Shown piece after piece: positions 25,723-36,300 of a DNA stretch of 60,217 nucleotides. The notes below the pieces were generated by a model that was not told where the DNA came from, ran no database searches, and saw only the letters and a list, made by a program, of their open reading frames with translations. Location: positions 1 to 60,217 of the forward strand of contig CANQKM010000013.1 in NCBI GenBank assembly GCA_947624485.1, given 5' to 3'. The translations under genes were made by a program, and so were the position numbers. Each line of letters opens with the position of its first letter. Position 1 is the first letter of the stretch. The stretch comes from an uncultured Clostridia bacterium (GTDB taxonomy: Bacteria; Bacillota; Clostridia; UBA1381).

Positions 25723-27327
25723 ATGGTAAGCAATTACAGCGAAAAATTCAATCTGTCTGAACAGACGATTGACGCGGTGTCCGAAATCTGTGTGCAGACG
25801 CTTTCGGAGGCGGGAGCGGATAAAAAGGATATTATCCGCATCCGCCTGTCCTTGGAGGAAATTCTCGGCATTTGGCTCGCGTCCCTGAAGGGCGCTCCGG
25901 TCCATGTGGACTGCGGGCAAAAATTCGGACGATCATTTCTGAAAATAAGCGTAGACGGTCCCGTCATGGACGTATGGGAGGATAACGAGGCATTTTTATT
26001 AAGCAGCCGTATGCTCTCGCAGGCGGGACTGTCGTTTACATACGCTTATAAGGACGGAAAAAACTGCCTGATCTGCAATCCCAAGAAAAAGAAATCATCT
26101 ATGGGGCAGTTGGGCTTGCTTTTGTGCGCGGTTTTTCTGGCGGTAGTTCTGGGATTCGTCGCAAGACTTTTCCCGCAAATACAGACAGCGGCGCTTTCGG
26201 TAACGCAGCCGCTGTTCGATATGATTTTGGGAGCGCTCCGCGCTGTTTCCTCACCGCTTGTATTTCTTGCGGTCTGCTGCGGGATCGTGGGCATCGGCGA
26301 TTTGACGGTGGTAGGTAAAATCGGCAAAAAGCTGATTGTGAGAATGGTCGCGGGAACATTTATTTTAGGCTCAATCATGGCGCTTGCGGGCTGCCTGCTG
26401 TTTCCGGTTGCCGCGAAAACGGGAAGCGAGATTTCCGGCAATTTTTCGGAAATATATAAGATGGTGCTGGAAATTGTACCCTCGGACATTATCTCGCCGT
26501 TTCTGAACGGGAACGCGCTGCAGCTTGTATTTTTGGGCATCTGCGTGGGAGTCGCCCTTTTAATTCTGGGCGAGCGGGTATCGGCAGCCCAAAATATCAT
26601 GATGCAGGTGAACGAGGTCGTACAGTTTCTTATGGGAGCGCTGGGAAAAACCATTCCGCTGTTCGTGTTTTTAAGCTTGTTTAACCTTATGCTGTCCGAT
26701 TTTGGCAGAGGATTTTCAAGTCTGCTTAAGGTGTTTGCGATAGCAATACCGGGAGGTTTCCTTCTTGTATTATTTTATGTACTTGTGGGAGCGGCGCGCC
26801 TGAAGGTCAACCCCATCCTTCTGATGAGGAAAATGCTGCCGGCTTGTCTGATTGCACTGACGACGGCTTCCTCGGCGGCGGCACTCGCAACAAATTTGGA
26901 AACATGCGTAAAGGAGCTCGGAATTCCCAAAAAGGTGGCGGATTTTGCCATTCCGCTGGGACAGGTACTTTATATGCCGGGCTTTGTGGTCGGAGTTTTC
27001 TCGCTGGTTCTGTGCATGGCTGAGTATTATAACGTCCCCATTACGCCGCAGTTCCTCGTCATGTCGGTTCTGACGATAGGGATTCTTGCCATGGCGGCAC
27101 CGCCTATTCCCGGCGGGGCGCTTTCCGTATTTACGGTCCTGTTTGCGCAGCTTGGCATTCCCGACGGGGCGATTGCCTTGGCGGTCGCGGTCTGTGCGGT
27201 TCTCGACTTTTTTATGACCTCCGCCAGCATTGCCTGTCTGCAGGTTCAGGTAGCGCTTGCGGCGCACAATGTCGGTATGCTTGACGAAAATAAACTGAAA
27301 AGAGGAGCGCGTCATGAAGGAAAATAA
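25723..27327 (+). CDS. SDF (dicarboxylate/amino acid:cation) symporter with N-terminal GHKL-like domain
   Basis: Of 534 residues, about 128-530 form an SDF-family symporter with eight or more membrane helices: [36 protein letters not shown] (the serine-rich HP1-like loop) and [18 protein letters not shown] (HP2-like). Residues 1-125 are soluble and resemble the anti-sigma/histidine-kinase-like ATPase fold: [19 protein letters not shown] fits its N-box helix, followed by strands and [17 protein letters not shown] as a last-strand pair. G-box glycines are not clear, so ATP binding is doubtful. A similar domain ends the next gene product. The stop precedes that gene by 38 bases, suggesting one operon. 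Confidence 0.82.
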   Translation: MVSNYSEKFNLSEQTIDAVSEICVQTLSEAGADKKDIIRIRLSLEEILGIWLASLKGAPVHVDCGQKFGRSFLKISVDGPVMDVWEDNEAFLLSSRMLSQAGLSFTYAYKDGKNCLICNPKKKKSSMGQLGLLLCAVFLAVVLGFVARLFPQIQTAALSVTQPLFDMILGALRAVSSPLVFLAVCCGIVGIGDLTVVGKIGKKLIVRMVAGTFILGSIMALAGCLLFPVAAKTGSEISGNFSEIYKMVLEIVPSDIISPFLNGNALQLVFLGICVGVALLILGERVSAAQNIMMQVNEVVQFLMGALGKTIPLFVFLSLFNLMLSDFGRGFSSLLKVFAIAIPGGFLLVLFYVLVGAARLKVNPILLMRKMLPACLIALTTASSAAALATNLETCVKELGIPKKVADFAIPLGQVLYMPGFVVGVFSLVLCMAEYYNVPITPQFLVMSVLTIGILAMAAPPIPGGALSVFTVLFAQLGIPDGAIALAVAVCAVLDFFMTSASIACLQVQVALAAHNVGMLDENKLKRGARHEGK

Positions 27328-27365
27328 TAAAATTTTCACAAAACAAAAAAAAAGAGGTGATACGA

Positions 27366-30300
27366 TTGAATAAGAAATCCTGTCTTTATCTGTTTTTTTC
27401 AACGATTTTGATATGTCTGTTTCTTGGGGGCTGCGCGGAAAGCGGTAAGAAAAACGAGCCGATAACCGATATCCGCCAGTTGGACGGACAGACCATAGGC
27501 GTTTTAACCGGAAGCACCTTTGACGGGTACACCGATGAATTTATACATGACGCCGACAAAAAATATTACAGTGAATATTCGGATATGGCGGCAGCGGTCA
27601 AACAGGGAGAGATTGCCGCTTTCCTCATGGACGAGCCTACGGCGCGCATGTTGTGTTCGGAAAGTGACGGTATTGCCTATCTGCCGGAACGTCTGACAGA
27701 CGACAGCTACGCGTTCGCGTTTCCGAAGACAGACAAGGGAAAACGGCTGCGCGATGAAATCAACCGATTTCTTGCCGAATTAAAAGCCGACGGTACTCTG
27801 GAGGAACTGGAGGACGTCTGGTTTGGTTCGGACGAGAGCAGAAAGACTGTTGAAGCCCTTGAAAACCTGTCCGCGACAAACGGCACTGTCGAGCTTGCCC
27901 TAAAGCTTGGAAATGCGCCGTTTGCCTACATAAAGGACAATAAGACGGTGGGTTATGACGTGGATATTGCCGCGCGTTTCTGCAAGGCTTACGGCTACGG
28001 ACTGAATATCCATAGCGTGGAGTCGGCCGCTTTCCTTTCGGACGTGGAGTCCGGCAAGTATGATATGGGCGCGTCCGGCTTTACCGTGACCGAGGAAAGA
28101 GCCGAAAAAGTGTACTTCTCCGAGCCGAATTATACGGGCGGAATAGTCGCGGTGGTTGCGGGAAGCTCCGGCGGCGCGCGTTATCAAAGCCTGCAGGACT
28201 TTTCCGGCAAAAAAGTGGGAATGATGACCGGAACGATGCAGGACAAACTGCTTGACGAAGTTGTGGAAGGTACGATCCCACAATATTATGATGACTTTTC
28301 CTCGCAGCTGCTGGCGCTGAAGACGGGAACGCTGGATGCGGTAATAAATGATATGCCGATAGCCGAGCTTGCCGTGGCGCGTCAGCCCGAGTTTGCGATA
28401 TACCCCGAAAAGGTAGCGCCGGACAGCTACGGACTTGGTTTGCCAAAGGGCAGCCCGCTGACGGAGCAGGTGAATGCCATCATCGAAAAATATGAGAACG
28501 ACGGAACATTGCAGACGCTCCGTGAAAAATGGTTTGGTGCGGACGAGAGCAAAAAGACGATAGACATAGGCGATTACGACGCGCCTAACGGTACCCTTCG
28601 ATATGTTCACGATTCCACGCTGGAGCCGATGAGCTATGTCGGCGGAAACGGCGAATCGCTCGGACTGGAGGTGGAGCTGGTTTCTCTTATCGCAAAGGAG
28701 CTTGGCATGAAGCTCGAGACTACGCAGGGAACCTTTAACGCGCTTATTCCCATGCTTGCAAGCGGGCGTGCCGATATTGTTTCCGGTTCTATCAGCATAA
28801 CGGACGAACGCAGGGAGAGCATTGATCTCGCCGAGCCGCACTACATAGGCGGAACGGTGCTTCTTGTTCGGGCGGAGGATATAGGAATTGCTTCAGCGCA
28901 GAAAAGCGGCGGTTTCCTCAGCGGCTTATCCGCGAGCTTTCAAAAGACGTTTGTTCAGGAAAGCCGCTGGAAAATGATACTTTCCGGTCTTTTGGTGACC
29001 TTTGTGATCTCCGTGTTCGCGGCGCTTTTCGGCACGATACTGGGTTTTCTGCTGTGTCTTTTGCGCAGAAGTCGTTTTTCCGCGGTTTCGGGAATTACCG
29101 CGGGATTTACACGCCTGCTGCAGGGCATACCCGTGCTTGTGCTGCTGATGATACTGTTTTATGTGGTATTTGCAAAAACGCAGCTTAACGGAATCGTTGT
29201 TTCAATCATCGCGTTTTCCATCAATTTCGCGGTGTACGTGTCCGAAATGATGCGTACAGGCATAGACGCCGTTGACGCGGGACAATGGGAGGCCGCCACG
29301 GCAATCGGCTTCGGACGTGTGAAAACCTTTACGAAAATCATTGCTCCGCAGGCGCTGCGGCATATACTTCCGGTCTACAAGGGCGAGTTTATTTCAATGG
29401 TAAAAATGACCTCTGTGGTGGGATATATTGCGGTGCAGGATCTTACGAAGGCTACCGACCTTATACGCAGCCGCACCTTTGAGGCGTTCTTTCCGCTCAT
29501 AGCATCGGCGGTCATATACTTCGTGCTGGCATGGGCGCTGACCTCGCTTTTGGGTATCGCCGAAAGGAGAACCGGCACAAACGCGCGCCGCAAAAGGGCG
29601 CGCCGTCTTACGGCAATTATCGAGGATGCCGAAAAAACGTCCGTCACAAAGCAAAGAACCGCAAATCCGACGGAGGAGACACGCACCGCTGAGCCTGTCA
29701 TTGCGATTTCACATCTTAAAAAATCCTATCCGAATATTACGCCGCTCGCGGACGTCAGCGCGGATATTTTTAAGGGCGACGTCATAACGGTCATCGGACC
29801 GTCCGGAACGGGAAAATCCACGCTGCTGCGCTGCATCAACCGTCTTGAGACGCCGACGGACGGAGAGATCAAAATTTTCGGAGAGGATACCTCGGATAAG
29901 AAAGTAAACCTTAATATGCTCAGGCAGCGCATGGGTATGGTATTCCAGTCCTTCAACCTGTTCGGACACCTGACGGTAATTGAAAACGTCATTCTCGCGC
30001 CCACCGTGTTAAAGGGTGTGCCGAAACAGGAAGCGATCGCAGACGGAATGAAGCTTCTGCGCATGGTGGGAATGGCGCAGAAGGCGGCAAGCTACCCCGA
30101 CGAGCTTTCGGGCGGACAAAAACAGAGAGTTGCGATCGCCCGCACCCTTGCCATGAATCCCGAGATCGTGCTTTTTGACGAGCCGACGTCGGCGCTCGAT
30201 CCGACAATGGTGGGGGAGGTACTCAGCGTTATGAAGCGGCTCGCGTCGGAAGGACTTACCATGATGATCGTCACGCATGAAATGCAGTTTGCGCGTGATG

Positions 30301-30776
30301 TTTCCACTCGAATCTTTTATATGGATGAGGGTGTGATTTACGAGCAAGGCGCTCCGGATGATATTTTTGACAGTCCGAAACGCGATAAAACACGCGCGTT
30401 TGTAAAGAGGCTGAAAACGCTCACCCTTTCCGTTGAATCTTCGGACTATGACTTTATCGCCATGTCGGAAAGCATACGCCGGTTCGGGGAAAAGAATCTG
30501 CTGCCGAAAAAACAGGCGGACAGCCTTCACCGCGTATATGAGGAAATTCTGGCGCAGAATCTTGTTTCGGTACATGGAGTGGAATTTCCGATAACGGTCT
30601 CGGCAGAGTATTCGGAAAAGGACGACAGTCTGGAAATGCGTTTTGCGTGGAATGGAGAACGTTATAATCCTATGGAGGACGGCGACGAGCTTTCCGTTAT
30701 GCTTGTAAAGGCTTCGGTCAGCGGGTTTAGCTACAACCATACGGACGGCGCGAACAGCCTTGTCATAAAAATATAA
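27366..30776 (+). CDS. Single-chain amino-acid ABC importer: binding domains, permease, ATPase and GHKL-like tail
   Basis: The 1136-residue lipoprotein contains a whole importer. Lipobox LGGC is near 20-23. A half binding domain (35-168, resembling lobe II and ending VWFGSDES) is followed by a complete family-3 binding domain (170-400, ending KWFGADES), then a half domain resembling lobe I (407-505). The permease with EAA motif ([20 protein letters not shown]) covers about 530-735. A charged linker leads to the ATPase (778-1015: Walker [10 protein letters not shown] 811-819, LSGGQ 914-918, Walker B VLFDEP, switch VTHE). A tail at 1025-1136 resembles anti-sigma-type ATPases ([26 protein letters not shown]). 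TTG 27366 follows AGAGGTGA and is the likely start. It is in a probable operon with the SDF gene. Confidence 0.88.
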   Translation: MNKKSCLYLFFSTILICLFLGGCAESGKKNEPITDIRQLDGQTIGVLTGSTFDGYTDEFIHDADKKYYSEYSDMAAAVKQGEIAAFLMDEPTARMLCSESDGIAYLPERLTDDSYAFAFPKTDKGKRLRDEINRFLAELKADGTLEELEDVWFGSDESRKTVEALENLSATNGTVELALKLGNAPFAYIKDNKTVGYDVDIAARFCKAYGYGLNIHSVESAAFLSDVESGKYDMGASGFTVTEERAEKVYFSEPNYTGGIVAVVAGSSGGARYQSLQDFSGKKVGMMTGTMQDKLLDEVVEGTIPQYYDDFSSQLLALKTGTLDAVINDMPIAELAVARQPEFAIYPEKVAPDSYGLGLPKGSPLTEQVNAIIEKYENDGTLQTLREKWFGADESKKTIDIGDYDAPNGTLRYVHDSTLEPMSYVGGNGESLGLEVELVSLIAKELGMKLETTQGTFNALIPMLASGRADIVSGSISITDERRESIDLAEPHYIGGTVLLVRAEDIGIASAQKSGGFLSGLSASFQKTFVQESRWKMILSGLLVTFVISVFAALFGTILGFLLCLLRRSRFSAVSGITAGFTRLLQGIPVLVLLMILFYVVFAKTQLNGIVVSIIAFSINFAVYVSEMMRTGIDAVDAGQWEAATAIGFGRVKTFTKIIAPQALRHILPVYKGEFISMVKMTSVVGYIAVQDLTKATDLIRSRTFEAFFPLIASAVIYFVLAWALTSLLGIAERRTGTNARRKRARRLTAIIEDAEKTSVTKQRTANPTEETRTAEPVIAISHLKKSYPNITPLADVSADIFKGDVITVIGPSGTGKSTLLRCINRLETPTDGEIKIFGEDTSDKKVNLNMLRQRMGMVFQSFNLFGHLTVIENVILAPTVLKGVPKQEAIADGMKLLRMVGMAQKAASYPDELSGGQKQRVAIARTLAMNPEIVLFDEPTSALDPTMVGEVLSVMKRLASEGLTMMIVTHEMQFARDVSTRIFYMDEGVIYEQGAPDDIFDSPKRDKTRAFVKRLKTLTLSVESSDYDFIAMSESIRRFGEKNLLPKKQADSLHRVYEEILAQNLVSVHGVEFPITVSAEYSEKDDSLEMRFAWNGERYNPMEDGDELSVMLVKASVSGFSYNHTDGANSLVIKI

Positions 30777-30821
30777 TATACAACAGAGTAATTTTTGAAA
30801 AAGAAAGTGGGGGTGTAAGAA

Positions 30822-32231
30822 ATGAAGTTATCACCTGAAAAAATATTTCATATAAAGGAAGCCGGCTCCACGATGAAAACGGAGGCTCTGGCTGGACTTA
30901 CAACTTTTATGACCATGGCGTACATACTCATGGTCAATTCGGGAATGTTTGCGGAGCTTCCCGGGGTATCGTACAACGCAATCTATATTGCGACTGCGAT
31001 TTCCGCCTGTATCGGAACGGTGCTGATAGGACTTTTGGCAAATCTGCCGCTGGCGCAGGCGTCCGCTATGGGTTCTAATGCCTTCTTTGTCTATACGGTG
31101 TGCTTCGGCTTTGGGTTAAGCTATGCCAATGCATTGGTACTTATTCTGATTGACGGCATACTGTTTATACTGCTTACGGTGACGGGGCTTAGAAAGAAAA
31201 TATTTGAGGCGATTCCGACGGCGGTAAGGGTGGCAATTCCCGCGGGAGTAGGACTGTTCATTGCATTCATCGGCCTTAAGGACTCCGGCATTGTGGTGGC
31301 GGATCCCTCCACCTATGTCAGCCTCGCCTCCTTCAACCTTCTTTCGGGAAATGTTGCGTGGAAGGATATTATGCCGATGCTTGTCACGATTGCCGCTTTG
31401 ATCGCGATTGCGGTTCTGACCTGCAGGCGTGTAAAGGGCGCTGTACTCTGGGGCATACTCGGCGGAACGGCGCTGTATTATCTTCTCGGTCTTACCGTTC
31501 CCGGATTTTATGAGGGCTTTACGGCAAATCTGAATTTGAACCCGTTTTCTGCATTCGGGGATTTCGGCGCGCACGCGTTCGGCAAGGTTTTTACGGAAGG
31601 CTTTAATTTTTCGCCGTATCTGGCAAATCACAGCGTACCGGAGCTTGTTATGTTGATTGCGACGACCTCGCTTGCGTTCTGTCTGGTGGATATGTTTGAC
31701 ACGATAGGCACTCTGTACGGAGCCTGTGCAAGGGGTAATCTCCTGACAGAGGGAGGGGAAGTACCCAACCTTGATAAGGCGATGCTTGCGGACGCCATAG
31801 CTACCACGTGCGGCGCAATCTGCGGCACGTCCACGGTAAGCTCTTATGTGGAAGCTTCCACGGGAATCGCGGAGGGCGGAAAGACAGGCATGGCAGCCAT
31901 GGTGACGGGCGCGCTGTTTTTTGTCAGTATGTTTTTAAGCCCGATCGCGATGCTTGTACCCGGGTGTGCGACAGCGGCGGCGCTCATTTATGTGGGAATA
32001 ATGATGATGAACTGTGCCAGAAGCATAGACTGGCTGAAAACAGAGGATGCGGTTCCGGCGTTTCTGACTTTGGCAATGATGCCTATGACCTACAACATTT
32101 CTTACGGCATTGCCTTCGGCGTGATTTCTCATGTGCTTATCAGCGTGTTTACCGGAAAGGCGAGAAACGTAAAGGTCGGAACATGGGTGATCGCGGCGCT
32201 CTTTGCCGTCATGTTCTTTGTGACGCATTAA
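30822..32231 (+). CDS. NCS2-family purine permease (AzgA/PbuG-like)
   Basis: The 469-residue membrane protein has twelve or more helices and the AzgA-type motifs: TEALAGLTTFMTMAYILMVN near the start, ASAMGSNAFF (about 80-89) and LAFCLVDMFDTIGTLYG (about 284-300). AICGTSTVSSYVEASTGI (about 335-352) is also family-typical. It imports guanine, hypoxanthine or adenine with protons. It follows the giant ABC gene by 45 bases; GTGGGGGTG is a strong ribosome site. Confidence 0.9.
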   Translation: MKLSPEKIFHIKEAGSTMKTEALAGLTTFMTMAYILMVNSGMFAELPGVSYNAIYIATAISACIGTVLIGLLANLPLAQASAMGSNAFFVYTVCFGFGLSYANALVLILIDGILFILLTVTGLRKKIFEAIPTAVRVAIPAGVGLFIAFIGLKDSGIVVADPSTYVSLASFNLLSGNVAWKDIMPMLVTIAALIAIAVLTCRRVKGAVLWGILGGTALYYLLGLTVPGFYEGFTANLNLNPFSAFGDFGAHAFGKVFTEGFNFSPYLANHSVPELVMLIATTSLAFCLVDMFDTIGTLYGACARGNLLTEGGEVPNLDKAMLADAIATTCGAICGTSTVSSYVEASTGIAEGGKTGMAAMVTGALFFVSMFLSPIAMLVPGCATAAALIYVGIMMMNCARSIDWLKTEDAVPAFLTLAMMPMTYNISYGIAFGVISHVLISVFTGKARNVKVGTWVIAALFAVMFFVTH

Positions 32232-32237
32232 AAACTG

Positions 32238-32852
32238 TCACGCAGATTTATGCTGCCGCAAATGCTTTTCATCAAAAGGAATAACGCAGCGCATACAAAT
32301 ATCCGCCACCCGTTCAACGGTATCGGTGCAGTCATTTCTTATCCATTCCGAAATAATCGCCATAATTCCGGCGATGTAAAACGAAATGATGTAGGATTTG
32401 TCCCGGTCGGGGAGACGAAAGCGGTCCAATATGGGAGAAAATATTTCCGTAAACATTCTTCTGAATGTTTCTTCCGCGTTAAACAAGGCGGAATTTACAA
32501 GCACAATCTTAAATAAGCGTTTGTTGTCCTTTACAAATTCAAGATACGGCTGCAGATATTCGGGCGAAATGAAAATCAAATCGTCCAGATTTTCCGACTG
32601 CAGCCGTTCTTTTATGTTCGTAAGGTGCATAGCGTACCTTCGGGTACATTCGTCATGCTTATATTCGACACACTCGTCGAGCAAATCGCCGATCGTCTCA
32701 TAATGCAGATAAAAGGTGGAGCGGTTGACGCCCGCCTTTTCGCAAATTTCTTTTACGGTGATATATTCAAATTCCTTCTTTTCAAGCAATTCGATCAAAG
32801 CCTCATCCATGCGAGCCGCCGTATTAAAATACTTGCTTTCGGACTTGTTCAA
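32238..32852 (-). CDS. TetR/AcrR-family regulator
   Basis: The 204-residue protein has the N-terminal TetR helix-turn-helix (ITVKEICEKAGVNRSTFYLHYETIGDLLD, about 31-59) and a C-terminal ligand domain typical of TetR_C_8-like members (RDKSYIISFYIAGIMAIISEWIRND). It is convergent with the purine permease, 6 bases from its stop. The start appears to be TTG at 32852 with AAGGCGG upstream. It may control the neighbouring transport genes; no operator was identified. Confidence 0.85.
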   Translation of the reverse strand: MNKSESKYFNTAARMDEALIELLEKKEFEYITVKEICEKAGVNRSTFYLHYETIGDLLDECVEYKHDECTRRYAMHLTNIKERLQSENLDDLIFISPEYLQPYLEFVKDNKRLFKIVLVNSALFNAEETFRRMFTEIFSPILDRFRLPDRDKSYIISFYIAGIMAIISEWIRNDCTDTVERVADICMRCVIPFDEKHLRQHKSA

Positions 32853-32875
32853 CCGTTCCGCCTTCTTTCTATGAT

Positions 32876-33166
32876 TTAATCGTTTTCGTTTGCGATTTCC
32901 GAGGCAAGACGAATAATATCACTTGCGTATTTTTCCTTGCTCTTTTGGAGAATACGGCTGTAAATCGGGTAATTTATCCCCGCTCCGATAAATCCGATAA
33001 TTCCCGCCGCGATGCCCAATATCATCATGGCTGTGCTGCCGTCGCCGATAACCTTCATCGACAGACACATCCCCACGCCGACGACCAGTGCGGCGATGAT
33101 CCCAAAGGTATAGGTGAAAATCTGCGCCGGTCTTTTCGCCGCTTTGTCAAGCTTCTTGAGCGCCAC
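32876..33166 (-). CDS. Two-helix membrane protein with unclear 5' end
   Basis: Residues include two hydrophobic segments (FTYTFGIIAALVVGVGMCLSM and MMILGIAAGIIGFIGAGINY). The sequence VVALKKLDKAAKRPAQIFTYTFG is typical of a clostridial family often labelled dihydropteridine reductase without proof. Homologous-looking coding sequence (EAIVNEYSKKSASK) extends upstream of the GTG at 33166, but no start codon is in frame. An ATG at 33240 leads into it only after a one-base shift near 33210. The gene is probably 5'-damaged. It is upstream of the TetR gene on the same strand. Confidence 0.6.
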   Translation of the reverse strand: MALKKLDKAAKRPAQIFTYTFGIIAALVVGVGMCLSMKVIGDGSTAMMILGIAAGIIGFIGAGINYPIYSRILQKSKEKYASDIIRLASEIANEND

Positions 33167-33262
33167 AACCTTTGACGCGCTCTTTTTGGAATACTCGTTT
33201 ACGATTGCCTCAGACGAGACTTGTCAAGGGGTAAATTCATATTTTTTGAAAAAATTATCAGC

Positions 33263-33300
33263 AAAACAGGTACAGTCGTTTACTTGACTGTACCTGTTTT
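33263..33300. terminator. Bidirectional terminator
   Basis: A perfect 15-bp inverted repeat (33263-33277 and 33286-33300) with AAAA and TTTT at its outer ends lies between the GH43-type gene and the transport cluster. Confidence 0.88.
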
Positions 33301-33340
33301 AATTTGTATATGAATATAACCTGATTAACCTTATTTCATA

Positions 33341-36300
33341 TTATTGGGCTGTTGTCGCCTCGAACAGACCTGTTACCTGCTCGTCGGTGAGAGTTGTACC
33401 GTTGTAGATATACAAATCGTCGATAAGTCCGTTAAACGGCGTATCCCAATAGTTTACGCCAAGGTAGGTTTCGGTGTTTGCGTCAACAGTGTTTTCCACC
33501 GTTCCGCTGCCCGTCTTTTCGCCGTCGATGTAAAGCGACGCGTTTTTGCCGTCTACGGCTATCGCTATGTGGTGCCATGTGTCGGTTTTCATCTGCCCTG
33601 TGGAGTTTTCGAGCGTGTGGTGCGACGCGGGCTGCTTTCTTGACCATATCGTCGTTCCGCCGCCCGTCATCGGGCCGAACGGGGCGCTCAGCCAGTTTTC
33701 GTTCGGATCGGTGCTGCCGGAGTTGATGAATATGCCGGAGGTGTGCTGAGTGAATACGTTTGCTTTCATTCTGAACGCGACGGTGTATTTTTCATTCGTT
33801 ATGACCTTGCCGAGATTTATTCCGTAACTTCCCGCGCCTGTAAATTTAACCGCTTTTCCGTTATATCCGTTATCATCATACGATGCCGCCGACGGTGCCG
33901 CCGTGCCTGACGTGATTTTTTCGGACGTGAGTGTTCCTTGCGCACTCGTTTTGCTATCGGTCAAATCGCCGTCGAATTTGAAATAAGAGGTATATCCTTC
34001 GGGGAATTTATACGGATATTCCGTTGCCGTAACCGTTACTGCTTCCGCAGCCGGAATCATATCGTGCCATATTAACAGCTTAAGTTCGGAGGTATCCGAC
34101 TTTCTCGCGTAATCTATTTTAATATCTTCTTTTGCGGTCGCCGCGGTTATTTCCTTCGTTTCTACCGATATGAGCGCGTCATTTTCGTATTCCGCAACAT
34201 ACGCTGTCACCTTGTCATATTTATTCGCGTTTGTCAGGCGGAAATTCATTCCGTCCTCGGCGCTGTACCACGCGCCGCTTACCGATGCCATCATCGCACG
34301 CGGCTGAAGCGGAGGGAGCGGAGGCATCGGTGGCGGATCATCAGGCACGTTTGTGTTGGGCTTGCCGTCTATAACCGTACCGTCGTAATTTCTTGTGAGG
34401 AACATATCGTCGATATACGCGTACTTGCCGCCAACCGTATCGGAATACAAGCCGACTTCGCATTCGCCGTCCTTGATTTCAATGTCACTTATCACGAGCG
34501 TTTCCCATTGTCCGCCGCCGTTTTTAGCCGACGCGGTATATTTCTTATCGCCTGCGTTCGCGTAAAGAATACACTCGTTCTGACCGCCGCTCGATTTAAC
34601 GCTTGCGCGGAGCGTGTACGTTCCGTCGGGCAGATCCTTTACGGTCTGTTTAAGCGTCGCCGTGTAATCGTCGTTTGCCTGATGCTTTGCCGACCACGCG
34701 CCGTTATACGGAGCAGTCGTCTTTATGTTTCCTACCGCGCCGCCGCCGAGACTGTCGCTTCCTTCCCAGCCGACTATATTTCCAACCGATACTCTGTCGG
34801 CGTTAAACGCGGGGTTTGAGAGGTAGTTGTTGCCGTCGCCTATCGTCCATGTTCCCTTTTCCGCGTCAAGACGCCACTGGCTCAAATCGTTGAAATGCGG
34901 AGTGTAGCCGTCCATCGTCAGCGGTACCCACTGATTGAAGCCTATGCCGAAATTATCGAAGCTCGTCCAGCGGTCGCCGCAGTATATTACAAGCTCCTGC
35001 TCGCTGCCGTGGAGCGTGTAGTAAAATCCCGTCTGCGAATTGTGCGCATAGTTATTCTTTACGCCCGGCATTATATAGGGAAGGTTTGTACCGGATGGAT
35101 TTGTGACATAATCGGGCTTCACGCTGTAATCGCCCTTTATGCCGTTGTCCGACTCAAAAACGTAAACGCGAGAACCGTGCCAGCCGTATAAATCCGAGCC
35201 GGTGAAATAATAGTGACCTTTGTATTTGAACATACAGTCGCCCTCGATACCGCCCTTGTCCTTTGTTTTTACGGTGCCGTCCTCATCGTAGTAATTGCTT
35301 GTCGAGCCGCCGAGCGTCTTTTTGTTGTCGGAGTCAAAATCGTACTTGCCGTTTTCGTCCTGCGTTATCGGGATAACGTAAAGATTTGCCCTACCGTTCG
35401 CGCTTGAGCATATTATGTATCCCGCGCCGTCCTCGTCATAGAACACGGTCAGGTCGCCCGTCTGATTGTTTGTAATGCCCGGAGTTGTACCCCAGAAATA
35501 CTGCTTATCTATCTTAAACGGTCCGAGGGGATTATCCGCGCTCGCGGTCATGTCTCCGTCGTACTGCGAAACGAGCGCGTAGCTGTTCCGTCTCGCGTCG
35601 TACATAACGCCGCATCTGCCGCCCCAGTAACAGCCCGTGCCGAGCGTTGCAGCCGTAGCTACGTCACCCTCGTATTTCCAGTTTACGAGATCCTTCGACG
35701 TGTAGCATGTGAAAGCGTCAAGCTGCGGATGCTCAACGCTGCCGCAGGTGAGAGTGTTGACGTATTCCATCGACTCCTTGTATCTGACGCCGTACCAGTA
35801 ATATGTATCGCCGAATTTGAAAATGCCGCCGCCCTGAGAGAATATTGGTTTACCCTCGGTGTCGGTGTAAAAGTGGTCGTTTGTGATAAGCTGCTTATCG
35901 TCCGTAACCGTTACGCTGCACTCCGCGCTCTGACCGCTCTGCGTCGTCGCGGTGATTTTTGCCGTACCGGGATTTCCCGATATAACAACGCCGTCTATGA
36001 CCTGCGCCGTGTCCGCGTTATCGGTCGTCCATGTGATTCTGTCGTCCGCGCCTTCCGGTGCGACGGTCGCATGAAGTGAATATGTAGCGCCGAGTTTCGG
36101 GAGAGAAATTTCCGTTTTATCGAGCGTTACGCTCTGCGCCGTTATCAAATCCGTAACCGTGACGCTGCACGTCGCGGTACACGTCGGATTGTCCGCCGAC
36201 GTAGCCGTAATTGTTGTCTGACCTGCCGCGATCGGCGTTACTATGCCGTTGTCGGAAACAGTTGCCACGTTTTCCTCCGATGAAGTCCATGTTATTTTTC

